Below are positions 27,127 through 36,063 of a stretch of 64,000 bases of DNA, piece by piece. The translations under genes were made by a program, and so were the position numbers. The notes beneath the pieces are model-generated. The model did not search any database, was not told the origin of the DNA, and saw only the letters and a list, made by a program, of their open reading frames with translations. The number at the start of each line of letters is the position of its first letter. Position 1 is the first letter of the stretch. Source of the stretch: CAVYXK01 sp963708245 (GTDB lineage: Bacteria; Pseudomonadota; Alphaproteobacteria; Acetobacterales; Acetobacteraceae); assembly GCA_963708245.1 (NCBI GenBank), contig OY970201.1, positions 4,898,001 to 4,962,000 on the forward strand, read 5' to 3'.

Positions 27127-28785
27127 ATGAGGAAAGTGCTTTTGGCTGGCATATTCGCAGCGTTGTTGCCGTTGAGTGGGTACGCCCAGACCGCGCAGGA
27201 GCTGGAGAACGGCGCAAACGACACCACCAATGTTCTGAACTATGGAATGGGCTACAGCCTGCAACGATTTAGCCCGCTCACACAGATCAATCGGCAGACC
27301 GTTAAAAATCTCATTCCGGTCTGGAACTACAGCTACGACGACAATCACAGCGAAGAGTCACAACCCCTCGTCTATAAGGGCGTGCTCTACGTCACAACCA
27401 ATTCAGCGACTATGGCCCTTGATGCTCGAACTGGTGAGCAGATCTGGAAGACTCCGGTGGAATATCCGCCTGAGACCCCGCGCATCGTCTGCTGCGGCAT
27501 TATCAATCGCGGCGTGGCCCTCTACGAGGGCAAGATCTTCCGGACGACCCTCGATGCCAACGTGATCGCGCTCGATGCGGGGACCGGCAAGCAGATTTGG
27601 AAGTCGAATGTTATAGACTACAAGACCGGCTACTCCGAGACGGTTGCCCCTTTGATCGCTGACGGCGTGCTGATTACGGGCATATCCGGCGCCGAATACG
27701 GAATACGCGGCTTCATCGACGGTTGGGACCCGGATACTGGCAAGCATCTATGGCGCACGTACACCGTGGCCGGGCCGGACGATCCGAACGGCAAGACTTG
27801 GCCTGGCGACACCTGGCAGCATGGCGGCGGATCTAGCTGGATTACCGGCTCCTTCGATCCTGAGCTACATACTGTGTACTGGGGCATCGGCAATACCGGG
27901 TCTTGGAATCCGACCCAGCATCCTGGCGACAACCTCTACACCTGTTCGGTGCTTGCGCTCGATCCGCAGACGGGCCACATCAAGTGGTATTATCAGTTCT
28001 CGCCGAACGATCCGTATGACTACGACAGCGTCGCCGAGATGGTCCTGGCGACGCTCGACATCAGTGGCACGCCCACAAAGGTGGTGATGGACGCCAACCG
28101 CAACGGCTTCTTTTACGTGCTCGACCGTGCGAATGGGAAGCTGCTCGCGGCTAACCAATACGCAAACCAGACCTGGGCAAAGGGGATCAACATAGAGACT
28201 GGCCGGCCAATCCCGACCGACGTCACAGATCGGGTGCGAGCCGGGCAGGAGGTTGACGTGTGGCCGGGGGCGATGGGTACGAAAAACTGGAGCCCGGTCT
28301 CCTACAATCCCATCACGGGCCTTGTTTACGCCAATACGTTGCTGTTCGGCATGCACTACAAACCGGTCGACGTGCAGTATCGCCCCGGCCTGACCTATTG
28401 GGGAGCCGACATCTCGTGGATCTGGCCGGACGGTCCGCGCGGATATCTTAAAGCGATCGACCCGCTCACCGGCAAGTCGAAGTGGGAAGTCCCAAGCGAC
28501 ATCCCACGCTTTTCCGGCGTGCTTTCGACCGCCGGCGGCATCGTCTTCACCGGACGCTTGACTGGTGAGTTCGAAGCGTTCGATTCTGACAACGGGACGA
28601 AGCTCTGGCAATTCAAGACCGGCTCCGGCATCGAGGGCCAGCCGATCACCTGGATGCAGGATGGCGTGCAGTACGTCGCAGTCTCCAGCGGTATAGGTGG
28701 CGTCTACGCCCTTTATTCGGGCGACGAGCGGTTGGCGAAAGTGCCGGCTGGCGGCTCGCTCTGGGTCTTCGCCCTAATGCGCTAG
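27127..28785 (+). CDS. PQQ-dependent alcohol dehydrogenase, lanthanide (XoxF/ExaF) type
   Basis: The 552-residue periplasmic beta-propeller enzyme has a signal peptide (KVLLAGIFAALLPLSGYAQ). It oxidises primary alcohols using PQQ. The vicinal disulfide Cys122-Cys123 in RIVCCGIINRG stacks on PQQ. The catalytic aspartate is D298 in NDPYDYDSVAEM. The residue two further on is D300, the extra aspartate that coordinates a lanthanide in XoxF/ExaF/PedH enzymes; calcium enzymes have Ala or Ser there. W-motif repeats such as ALDARTGEQIWK and AIDPLTGKSKWE mark the blades. There is no covalent heme domain; the cytochrome is encoded separately just downstream. Substrate range is uncertain. Confidence 0.9.
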   Translation: MRKVLLAGIFAALLPLSGYAQTAQELENGANDTTNVLNYGMGYSLQRFSPLTQINRQTVKNLIPVWNYSYDDNHSEESQPLVYKGVLYVTTNSATMALDARTGEQIWKTPVEYPPETPRIVCCGIINRGVALYEGKIFRTTLDANVIALDAGTGKQIWKSNVIDYKTGYSETVAPLIADGVLITGISGAEYGIRGFIDGWDPDTGKHLWRTYTVAGPDDPNGKTWPGDTWQHGGGSSWITGSFDPELHTVYWGIGNTGSWNPTQHPGDNLYTCSVLALDPQTGHIKWYYQFSPNDPYDYDSVAEMVLATLDISGTPTKVVMDANRNGFFYVLDRANGKLLAANQYANQTWAKGINIETGRPIPTDVTDRVRAGQEVDVWPGAMGTKNWSPVSYNPITGLVYANTLLFGMHYKPVDVQYRPGLTYWGADISWIWPDGPRGYLKAIDPLTGKSKWEVPSDIPRFSGVLSTAGGIVFTGRLTGEFEAFDSDNGTKLWQFKTGSGIEGQPITWMQDGVQYVAVSSGIGGVYALYSGDERLAKVPAGGSLWVFALMR

Positions 28786-28796
28786 CATAGTCTCTC

Positions 28797-28822
28797 GCGA
28801 GGCGCCCGGATGGGCGCCTCGC
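28797..28822 (+). terminator. Strong intercistronic hairpin
   Basis: GCGAGGCGCCC and GGGCGCCTCGC form a perfect 11-bp stem around the loop GGAT, starting 12 bp after the dehydrogenase stop and ending 16 bp before the cytochrome start. No T-run follows. It probably limits read-through or protects the 3' end of the dehydrogenase mRNA, giving more enzyme than cytochrome. Confidence 0.6.
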
Positions 28823-28838
28823 TGATCGTGCAACTCTC

Positions 28839-29195
28839 GTGAATAATCGAAGTCGGATGAAAGGCGCTATCATTCTCATGATTGCCGTGATGGCCTGCGG
28901 CGCCGGCGCGGTCATGCAAGGCCCGCGAGCTGAGGAGGCGCCTCCCACCAAAGCAGAATTCGCTAAGGGCGAGGCGCTGTTCGACTCGATCTGTTCCCAC
29001 TGTCATGGGCCACGCATGGTCAATCCCGGTACCATATCGTTCGACCTTAGAAAATTTCCACATGACGACCGGGCGCGCTTCTTCAACTCTGTCAGGAACG
29101 GCAAGAACAGTATGCCGCCGTGGAAGGACATTCTGAAACCGGACGAAATTGAGGCACTCTGGGCCTATGTGCGGACGGGTGGCAAGGCGCCATGA
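28839..29195 (+). CDS. Periplasmic cytochrome c (XoxG-like)
   Basis: This 118-residue protein has a hydrophobic export segment (MKGAIILMIAVMACGAGAV). A single heme site is Cys52-Ser-His-Cys55-His56, and Met92 in KNSMPPW is the likely axial ligand. It is the small class I cytochrome expected as electron acceptor of the PQQ dehydrogenase upstream. A stop-start overlap (ATGA, 29192-29195) couples it to the XoxJ-like gene. ATG at 28857 (MKGAI) would be an equally good start. Confidence 0.85.
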   Translation: MNNRSRMKGAIILMIAVMACGAGAVMQGPRAEEAPPTKAEFAKGEALFDSICSHCHGPRMVNPGTISFDLRKFPHDDRARFFNSVRNGKNSMPPWKDILKPDEIEALWAYVRTGGKAP

Positions 29196-30121
29196 GTATT
29201 CGTCCCGTCCTGGCTCGTGTCGGCTGCGTCGCAGTGGTCCTTGGGATCGGATCGCCCGCAGTCGCAGGTACGCCGCTCCGCGTGTGCCTGCAGGCTGATG
29301 ACCCGCCGCTCTCCTCGCGGGATTCCGGCACCGCAAGCGGCTTCGATGTCGCTCTCTCTCGCATGATCGCCGAACGCCTTGGTCGGCCGCTCGCGATCCA
29401 ATGGTTCACAACCCGCGTTGACCCCGACAGCAATCCGCCGACAGAGGACGATGCACTGCTCTCTGACGGACATTGCGAGCTCGTCGCCGGCTATCCGCTC
29501 ATAGCGGACGGGCTCGGTCGCCCGCGAGCCCAGGCCGGGACTCTCCCTCCGTTTGAGGGCGCGACGCCCCAGAACCGCCGCCGCCTGGTCCCGCTAGGGA
29601 CGCTGGTGCCGACCCGGCCATACCGGTTCGACGCCATCACGGTCGTGCTGTCGCCTGCTCGTCGGGATCGGACAGTGCAGACGCTGTCCGACGTTACCGA
29701 TCTTAAGCTGGGCGTGGATATTCAGAGCCTGGCCGACCTGATAGCGATGAGCTATGGGCAAGGCCGGCTCGCCGAGCGGATCGTACATCTTCCGGAACCG
29801 AGCGCATTATTCCCCCACCTGGAGAGTGGCAGCATCGATGCCGCACTGGTCGATGAGCGTGAGTTTGATGCCTGGCGCCTTGCGCATCCAGATACGCACG
29901 TGGTGGCGTCCGGCTACACCCACACGATCGGCTTCAATATCGGCTTCGTCGGACTTTCCACGAGCAGAGCATTGATCGCAGATGTGGATGTGATCCTTTC
30001 TGATCTACAAAACCGCGGAAGTCTGTCCGAGATGGCCAGGGCCAGTGGCTTGACCTATCTCCCGCCGCGATCTCCGGAGGTCTCCCCCGGTATTACTCTC
30101 AGTGCACTCTCCGGCGACTGA
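29192..30121 (+). CDS. XoxJ-like periplasmic binding protein
   Basis: This 309-residue exported protein has a type II solute-binding fold (TPLRVCLQADDPPLSSRDSG, then GFDVALSRMIAERLGRPLAI). It lacks a neighbouring transporter. In methanol-dehydrogenase clusters the third gene, xoxJ/mxaJ, encodes such a protein and is thought to help assemble or activate the dehydrogenase. The order dehydrogenase, cytochrome, binding protein supports that role here. Cysteine pairs near residues 28 and 94 may form a disulfide. Confidence 0.8.
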   Translation: MSIRPVLARVGCVAVVLGIGSPAVAGTPLRVCLQADDPPLSSRDSGTASGFDVALSRMIAERLGRPLAIQWFTTRVDPDSNPPTEDDALLSDGHCELVAGYPLIADGLGRPRAQAGTLPPFEGATPQNRRRLVPLGTLVPTRPYRFDAITVVLSPARRDRTVQTLSDVTDLKLGVDIQSLADLIAMSYGQGRLAERIVHLPEPSALFPHLESGSIDAALVDEREFDAWRLAHPDTHVVASGYTHTIGFNIGFVGLSTSRALIADVDVILSDLQNRGSLSEMARASGLTYLPPRSPEVSPGITLSALSGD

Positions 30122-30170
30122 ACCAGATGCCCGTCGTCACCGGAGATTTGCGCATAATTCGTGCTGAGCC

Positions 30171-30773
30171 TCAGTCCAGAAAGAACGGCGTCTCCCCTTC
30201 TCCCTGCGTGATCACATCGAACCGGTAGGCTTGCGTGCCGTCGTCATCGAGCTCCGGCGCCCGCCGGGCGAGCAGCCGGCGACGCAGCTCCACACTCGGC
30301 ACGGAAGACAGCACCGGGTCCTCGCTGTCGGGGTCGTCGGTGAAGAATAGCGTCGTGGTCAGCCGTCGCATGATCCCGGACGCCAGCACCGTCATGTCGA
30401 TGTGTGGCAACCGCGTGCCGGCGGCGTTGTCGGACCGGCGGCCAGGCATGATGGTGCGAAACCGATACCATCCGTCCGACCCGGTCGCGCTGCGTCCCCA
30501 GCCGACGAAGTTCGGATCGGCCTCGGCTGCGCGAGGGTCGGCTGGGTGGGCAAACAGGCCTTGTGCATCGGGCTGCCAGATCTCCAGCACCGCGTTGCGG
30601 ACGGGCTGCGCGCCCTGGTCCAGCACGCACCCAGTCAGCAGGATCGGGGCGCCGCGCGCCTTCCGGCAGCCGGTGCGCGTCAGGTCGTTGCATGCGGGCT
30701 CGATCAGGCTGCGCGGGAAGAACGGGCCGACCGTCAACCAAGCCGCCGGCAGAGCGGCGGATTGATCAGACAT
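30171..30773 (-). CDS. pcaG: Protocatechuate 3,4-dioxygenase alpha subunit
   Basis: The 200-residue subunit belongs to the intradiol ring-cleavage enzyme that converts protocatechuate to beta-carboxy-cis,cis-muconate. It starts with the LTVGPFFP segment typical of alpha subunits, followed by ILLTGCVLDQGAQPVRNAVLEIWQPDAQG and WYRFRTIMPG. It does not carry the complete iron-ligand set, which is in the beta subunit. It overlaps pcaH by eight bases. Confidence 0.9.
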   Translation of the reverse strand: MSDQSAALPAAWLTVGPFFPRSLIEPACNDLTRTGCRKARGAPILLTGCVLDQGAQPVRNAVLEIWQPDAQGLFAHPADPRAAEADPNFVGWGRSATGSDGWYRFRTIMPGRRSDNAAGTRLPHIDMTVLASGIMRRLTTTLFFTDDPDSEDPVLSSVPSVELRRRLLARRAPELDDDGTQAYRFDVITQGEGETPFFLD

Positions 30774-31458
30774 GGCCGCGCAGAACGATGGTGTGGCGAT
30801 AGGTCAGCGCATCGCCGGATTCCTGGCTCGGCGGCAGGGCGTCGGCAATCAGGCGCGAGCGCGCCAAGGGGTCCTGCACGGCATTCAGGATCAGGTCGTA
30901 CTCGTTCAGCATCTCCCCGGGGAAATGCATCTGTGTCACCATTCGGTCCATGAAGCTCGGCCCGACGATGGAGAAATGGATATGCGGCGCTCGCCAAGAG
31001 CCGGGGGCAGCCCGGTAGGGTCCCGGCTTGATGGTGGTGAGCAGAAAACCACCGTCTGCATTGGTAACAACACGGCCGCTGCCGGCAAAATTGCGATCGA
31101 GCGGCGCGTTGAACGCATCATCCTCGTGGATGTACTTGCCCGAGGCGTTGGCGTGCCAGATCTCGACCACGGCGCCGGGAACGGGCGCGCCGTCTTCATC
31201 GACAATGCGGCCGCGGACCACAATCTGCGGGCCCTGCGCCCGTGGACCGTCAGCCGAGCGCCGTGTCAGGTCTGCGCGGTCCGCCGGCAGCCGGCGAGAA
31301 AGCCCGATCGGGCCGGTGCGCTCGGTCAAGGTCAGCGGGCGGGCTATGAAGGGCGCGTCGGGCGTGCGCTTGAAGGTGCGCTCGTAGCCGGGCACGCGAT
31401 GCGGCGGCTGCGTGCGGTCGTCGTAGGGGTCATAGGTCTTGTCGATATGCTCGGTCAT
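30766..31458 (-). CDS. pcaH: Protocatechuate 3,4-dioxygenase beta subunit
   Basis: The 230-residue iron-binding subunit starts MTEHIDKTYDPYDDRTQPP, with the GPIGLSRRL segment and IVVRGRIVDEDGAPVPGAVVEIWHANASGKYIH. Iron ligands expected in this family are two Tyr and two His. Candidates here are the Tyr of GKYIH, the Tyr of KPGPYR, and the two His of RAPHIHFS. ATG 31458 matches the homology start and has a purine-rich stretch upstream; a reading from 31569 adds unrelated residues. The divergent gene on the other side is an enolase-superfamily protein. Confidence 0.92.
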   Translation of the reverse strand: MTEHIDKTYDPYDDRTQPPHRVPGYERTFKRTPDAPFIARPLTLTERTGPIGLSRRLPADRADLTRRSADGPRAQGPQIVVRGRIVDEDGAPVPGAVVEIWHANASGKYIHEDDAFNAPLDRNFAGSGRVVTNADGGFLLTTIKPGPYRAAPGSWRAPHIHFSIVGPSFMDRMVTQMHFPGEMLNEYDLILNAVQDPLARSRLIADALPPSQESGDALTYRHTIVLRGHV

Positions 31459-31559
31459 GGCCGTCTCCCCGGTGCGGCGTGAGTGCGCCGCGTGATCGGG
31501 ACCATTGTCGCTGTTTGCGCGGCGGAGTCGATTCCCGCTGCGGCGAGCGGGGTTGAGCA

Positions 31560-33386
31560 ATGAGCGCATTGCGGGGCGGAGTGCTGCGGCGCGAGATGGC
31601 CCTCGCCGTCCGGATCAATGCGAACGAAACGATATCGCCGATCCCGGCGCTGCGACTTGTGGTTCTGGCGAGCGCGGAGACAAGCCGGCCGGCGCTGGAG
31701 CAGGCGCTCGAGCGTGCGGCCGGGCAACTGGCTGCGGGAGTCGCGCTGGCAGTCCGCCTCGACGGCCAGTTCCATCCAGCCGAGCTGGGACGGCTTTGTG
31801 AGATCGGGCAACGCCTGGGCTTGGTGGCCATCGCCGATCCCTGCGCCGATCTGGCGGACGCCTGTCGCGGATTTGCCGGAGCACGGGTGCCGCTGGCGAT
31901 CAGCGCACATCGGCATTCGCCGGCGGAGCTGGCGCGAGCGATGGCCGCGGGAGGCTTTGAGATTCTGCTGATCGACCCGGGCAGGCTCGATGGTGGCGCG
32001 GAGGCCGTGCGTGGCCTGGCGATCGCCGCCGAGCTGAGCGGCGTTGAGGTCGGCCTTGTGGCCGTCGGGCAGGATGATGCGCGCGTCGCCGACACTGTCG
32101 CGCTCGCGGCCACGTTGGAGTCCTGCACGCAGCCGCTGCTGGTTTCCGCCGAAACGGCAGCGCGGGTCGCCGGGCCGGGCGGGTTCCAGACTGGTCTCCC
32201 GCGCCCGCTCGATGCGACGCCGCGCATCGGTCGGATCACCTTCCGACGCGTCTCGGTGCCGATGCGTCAGCTCTATGTCAGCGCGATGTACATGCGGCGG
32301 ACCACGGAGCGGTTATTCATTGAAATCGAGACTAATGACGGCCAGCGCGGCTTCGGCGAGACCAATGGCACGGCGGAGGTCGTTGCCACCTGCGCCGAGA
32401 TGGCGCGTAAGCTGCTCGGGGCCTGTCCGCTCGATCATTTGCCGTTGCGCCGCGCCTGCGTCGGGCCGATGACCGCCAGCCGCAACGGGCTCCGCGACTG
32501 GTCCGCCTGGGCCGGGCTGGAGATGGCGCTGTTCGACTGGCAGGGGCGGCAGCAGAACCAGCCGATCTTTCGTATGCTCGGCGGTCGTGGCGAGACGAGC
32601 ATCGAGGCCGTCTGCCACATCCCCGCGTTGGTGTTGGATGAGCCGGTGGATCGGCGGGACCTGCCGAAGCTATTCGCCGATCCCGGGCGCCGACACCAGG
32701 TCGTCGAGCACACGCTGCACCAGCAGCACCACGCCGGCTTTACCGCGTTCAAGATCAAGAGCACTGGCACCTGCCCGGACTGGGACGTGGCGCTGCTGCG
32801 GGACCTCCGTGCTGCTCTCGGCGATGGGGTGAAGCTGCAGTGGGACCCGAACGCCAACTATCCACCGGCGCAGGCGGCGGCGCTGGTGCAGCGCCTGGAA
32901 GAGCTGAAGCTCGAATACTACGAGGACCCGACGCGCGGCATCGCCGGGATGGCGCAGGTTCGGGCGCACGTGGGGACGAAGCTCGCGACCAATATGTGCG
33001 TGATTACCTTCGACCATCTGGCGCATGCGATTCGCCAGCCCTGCGTCGATGTGGTTCTGGCCGACGTGGTAATGTGGGGCGGCCCGCAGAGCATCGTCGA
33101 TCTGGCCGCGGTGCTGCCGCCGCTGGGTCTGGAGCTGACGATCCACAGCGCGTTCGAAGTCGGCATCGGCACGGCGATGAATTTGCAACTCGCCGCCGCG
33201 CTGGCGCCGATCCGACGGGCCGTCGATTTCGGGTTGGAGAACATGGAAGCAGAGCTGATCACGCCGCGCATCCGGGTGCAGCGGGGACGGGTTCGCGTCC
33301 CCGATGGCCCGGGGCTGGGCGTGGAACCAGATTGGGACGAAGTGGTGCGATACATGACGGAGGAGTCGATCACGTTCAGCGGTTAA
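31560..33386 (+). CDS. Enolase-superfamily protein with an extra half-barrel domain
   Basis: The protein has 608 residues in two parts. Residues about 225-605 are a complete mandelate-racemase/muconate-lactonizing type enzyme, nearest in look to glucarate dehydratases. It has the K398-I-K400 base motif, metal ligands D429 (QWDPNANY) and E455 (YYEDPTRG), and H529 in TIHSAFEVG. Residues 1-215 look like a second, partial MLE barrel (ALAVRINANE, LGLVAIADPCADL, AGGFEILLIDPGRL, then SGVEVGL) without the Lys or acidic ligands. The N-terminal part may be a regulatory or structural duplicate. It diverges from pcaGH and precedes an importer, suggesting a sugar-acid or aromatic-derived acid substrate. 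Confidence 0.8.
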   Translation: MSALRGGVLRREMALAVRINANETISPIPALRLVVLASAETSRPALEQALERAAGQLAAGVALAVRLDGQFHPAELGRLCEIGQRLGLVAIADPCADLADACRGFAGARVPLAISAHRHSPAELARAMAAGGFEILLIDPGRLDGGAEAVRGLAIAAELSGVEVGLVAVGQDDARVADTVALAATLESCTQPLLVSAETAARVAGPGGFQTGLPRPLDATPRIGRITFRRVSVPMRQLYVSAMYMRRTTERLFIEIETNDGQRGFGETNGTAEVVATCAEMARKLLGACPLDHLPLRRACVGPMTASRNGLRDWSAWAGLEMALFDWQGRQQNQPIFRMLGGRGETSIEAVCHIPALVLDEPVDRRDLPKLFADPGRRHQVVEHTLHQQHHAGFTAFKIKSTGTCPDWDVALLRDLRAALGDGVKLQWDPNANYPPAQAAALVQRLEELKLEYYEDPTRGIAGMAQVRAHVGTKLATNMCVITFDHLAHAIRQPCVDVVLADVVMWGGPQSIVDLAAVLPPLGLELTIHSAFEVGIGTAMNLQLAAALAPIRRAVDFGLENMEAELITPRIRVQRGRVRVPDGPGLGVEPDWDEVVRYMTEESITFSG

Positions 33387-33428
33387 TATAAAATAGAGAA
33401 GTCTTGACCCACAACGGAGGAGGAACGA

Positions 33429-34451
33429 ATGAACACGTACAGACCATCGATAACCCGGCGCGGCTTGGCTGCCCTTGGCACCGCAGCTGCCGCAGCGCCC
33501 CTGCTGCCTGCCAGAAGCTACGCCAGCGACCAAGTGGTTTTCCGCATGAACTGGCAATATTATGGATCCCACGGCATCTTTTTCTTGGGGGTTCAGAAAG
33601 GCTACTACAACGCCGATCAAATCGCGTGCGACATCAAGTCCGGCAACGGCTCGGGTGCCGTAATACGGCTGGTTGCAAATAAGGACAGCACCTTCGCCTA
33701 CGCTTCCGCAACGGCCATGATGCAGCTCGCCGCGCAAGGCGCGCCGGTCATGTCGATTGCCACGATCGACGCCCAGGGAACTGACTCCGTGCTTGTCAAT
33801 CCCGACTCAGGGATCAAGACCTTCAAGGATCTCGAAGGTAAGCGGGTCCTGACCACCGCCGGCGCCGGCGTCAATACGCTCTTCCCCGTCGCCTGCAAGA
33901 ACGCTGGCGTAGACATCAGTAAAATCGAGCTGACCAACGTCTCTGAGAACGCTCTGGTGCCCAGCTATCTTCGTGGTCTGGCCCCGGCGATTCTCGGCGG
34001 GATGGACGATAAGCCGGCAGAGATTGAAGCAAACGGCGGCAAGCCGCCGATTATCTTCAACTACGCTGACTATGGTGTTGCGCAGCCTGGCTACGCCATC
34101 GTCGCCCACAAGGACACGGTCACCAAGCAGCCCGATCTGTGCAGGCGGTTCGTGGCGGCAACCATTCAGTCGGTTCAGGAGGCGAAGGACCATCCAGAGG
34201 AAGCCATCAATGCGCTGGCCGAGGGGCATGCCATCAAGCCAGACAAAACCGAGGAGATCCAGGCGCGGAAGGTACTGGATGTGACCCTCTCAATTCTGTA
34301 CTCAAAGGCGAACACTGCACATCAGCTCGGGCTTAATGTGCCAGCCGATTGGGAGTCTGCTCTCAGCTTGCTTGAGAACTATGAGCAACTGAAGACAACC
34401 ATGCAGCCGGCGGACTTCTACACGAACCAGTTCGTTCCGAAATCTGCCTGA
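33429..34451 (+). CDS. NMT1/SsuA-type ABC substrate-binding protein
   Basis: This 340-residue exported protein has a twin-arginine-like leader (ITRRGLAALGTAAAAAP). The mature fold is the NMT1/SsuA/TauA type: FRMNWQYYGSHGIFFLGVQKGYY, IKSGNGSGAVIRLVANKDS and KTFKDLEGKRVLTTAGAG. The gene has GGAGGAGG before ATG 33429. Ligands in this family range from sulfonates to pyrimidine precursors and aromatic acids. It heads the SBP-ATPase-permease-Ldh run. Confidence 0.87.
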   Translation: MNTYRPSITRRGLAALGTAAAAAPLLPARSYASDQVVFRMNWQYYGSHGIFFLGVQKGYYNADQIACDIKSGNGSGAVIRLVANKDSTFAYASATAMMQLAAQGAPVMSIATIDAQGTDSVLVNPDSGIKTFKDLEGKRVLTTAGAGVNTLFPVACKNAGVDISKIELTNVSENALVPSYLRGLAPAILGGMDDKPAEIEANGGKPPIIFNYADYGVAQPGYAIVAHKDTVTKQPDLCRRFVAATIQSVQEAKDHPEEAINALAEGHAIKPDKTEEIQARKVLDVTLSILYSKANTAHQLGLNVPADWESALSLLENYEQLKTTMQPADFYTNQFVPKSA

Positions 34452-34467
34452 GAGACCGGCGCGGCGA

Positions 34468-35235
34468 ATGAGTGTCGCAATCGATATCACAGGGCTAAGC
34501 AAGTCTTATTCAGTCCCAAAAGGAGAGATCCGAGCGCTGGGTCCCGTCGATCTCTCCGTCCCGCCCGGCCAGTTCGTCTCCCTGGTCGGTCCCTCCGGCT
34601 GTGGCAAGAGCACACTGCTTATGATCATCGCCGGCCTCGTGCCCGCAACCCAAGGGACTGTCGCGATCTCCGGCAGACCGGTTACGTCACCGGTGACCGA
34701 TCTCGGGATCGTCTTCCAGTCCTGCGTTCTGGTCGACTGGCGCAGCGCGCTCGATAACGTGCTGCTCCAGATCGAGCTCCGCGGCCTTTCCCGAAAGGAG
34801 TACCGGCCGAAGGCTGAGGCATTGCTTCGCTCCGTAGGACTGGGTGGTTTTCTCGAACGCCGACCCTACGAACTGTCCGGCGGGATGCAGCAGCGCACCG
34901 CCTTTTGCCGCGCTCTCATCCACGACCCGCCGCTGATGCTGCTCGATGAACCACTCGGCGCCCTGGATGCAATGACCGGCGAGCAGCTTCGCGGCGATCT
35001 TGAGGCGCTCTGGATGCAGCGATCGATGACCGTCGTGCTGGTCACGCACAGCATCGAGGAAGCAGTCCAACTTTCCGACGAAGTGATGGTCATCTCGCCT
35101 CGCCCCGGGCGGATCGTGCGTCGCATCCCGATCGACCTGCCGCGGCCCCGTGACTTCACGTTACGCCAGCGTGCTGCGTTTTCAGAACATGTTACAGAGA
35201 TCAAGGAAATCTTCCGCGGCTACGGCGTGTTATGA
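34468..35235 (+). CDS. ABC importer ATPase, SsuB/TauB type
   Basis: The 255-residue ATPase has Walker A GPSGCGKST near residue 46, a Q-loop in GIVFQSCVLVDWRSALDN, signature LSGGMQQR and Walker B LMLLDEPLGALD. The H-loop is in LVTHSIEEAVQLSD. The sequence order and GGMQQR signature place it with SsuB/TauB/nitrate-type ATPases. It starts 17 bp after the binding-protein gene. Its stop overlaps the permease start (ATGA, 35232-35235). Confidence 0.92.
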   Translation: MSVAIDITGLSKSYSVPKGEIRALGPVDLSVPPGQFVSLVGPSGCGKSTLLMIIAGLVPATQGTVAISGRPVTSPVTDLGIVFQSCVLVDWRSALDNVLLQIELRGLSRKEYRPKAEALLRSVGLGGFLERRPYELSGGMQQRTAFCRALIHDPPLMLLDEPLGALDAMTGEQLRGDLEALWMQRSMTVVLVTHSIEEAVQLSDEVMVISPRPGRIVRRIPIDLPRPRDFTLRQRAAFSEHVTEIKEIFRGYGVL

Positions 35236-36062
35236 TGGAAACGCGCTCGATAGCGGCGCCGCGCCGCATCTTTTCTCGGCCTGCATTCGGAATAGTGGGC
35301 GCGCACGCCACACCCTTCATTTTCGCGCTGGTGCTCATCGCGATCTGGCATTTTGCGGTGCTGATATTCGACATCCCCGCTTACATCCTGCCGGCGCCGC
35401 TCGCCATTGCGCTGCAGTTCGTTCGCAACTGGCCGGTGATACGCGATGCCACCCTCGTCACCGGGATGGAGACGCTGGGCGGTTTCACCCTCGCGATAGC
35501 CCTCGGCGTGCCTCTTTCGCTGATCGTCGCCTTCTCACCACTTCTGCGACGCACTTTCTATCCCTTGGCCGTGACACTCGAGATGGTACCGAAGATCGTG
35601 TTCGCACCGATTTTCGTGACCTGGTTCGGGTTCGGCATTCTTCCCAAGTTCCTCATCGTTTACCTTGTCTGCTTCTTCCCGATCCTGCTGAACGGGATTC
35701 TTGGATTTACCTCGCTCGGCACCGACCTCGACCGTTTCTGCCGTTCGACCGGGGCCGGGCCGCTCAGGAGTTTCATCCAAATCCGCCTGCCAGCCGCCCT
35801 GCCGCAGCTCTTTGTTGGTCTGAAGGGTGCAGCGGTGAACGCCACCGTCGGCGCGACCATCGCCGAATGGATCGGTGGCGATGCAGGTCTTGGTTACCAG
35901 ATCCAGATTGCGTCGGGGAATCTGCGCATGGATATTGCCTTCGCAATCATCATCATGCTTGCCGCGCTTGGGCTGCTCCTGTTCTGGCTTGTCGTCGTGG
36001 CCGAGCGGCTCATCATCCCGTGGCACGTATCGCAACGCGCTCACCGCAAGGAGCGAGTTTGA
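35232..36062 (+). CDS. ABC importer permease, SsuC/TauC type
   Basis: This is an inner-membrane permease of 276 residues with six predicted helices. The coupling motif is LDRFCRSTGAGPLRSFIQIRLPAALPQLFVGLK, a good match to the EAA loop of binding-protein-dependent permeases. The segment TIAEWIGGDAGLGYQI is characteristic of SsuC/TauC/NrtB. Two adjacent ATG codons (35232, 35235) are possible starts. It ends one base before the ATG of the Ldh-family gene, so all four genes probably share one transcript. Confidence 0.9.
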   Translation: MMETRSIAAPRRIFSRPAFGIVGAHATPFIFALVLIAIWHFAVLIFDIPAYILPAPLAIALQFVRNWPVIRDATLVTGMETLGGFTLAIALGVPLSLIVAFSPLLRRTFYPLAVTLEMVPKIVFAPIFVTWFGFGILPKFLIVYLVCFFPILLNGILGFTSLGTDLDRFCRSTGAGPLRSFIQIRLPAALPQLFVGLKGAAVNATVGATIAEWIGGDAGLGYQIQIASGNLRMDIAFAIIIMLAALGLLLFWLVVVAERLIIPWHVSQRAHRKERV

Positions 36063-36063
36063 C

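Noticed and set aside
31474..31491. GCGGCG-N6-CGCCGC dyad between pcaH and the enolase-superfamily gene as an operator
   Set aside because: In DNA this GC-rich a six-base GC-only dyad is expected by chance; no further evidence.
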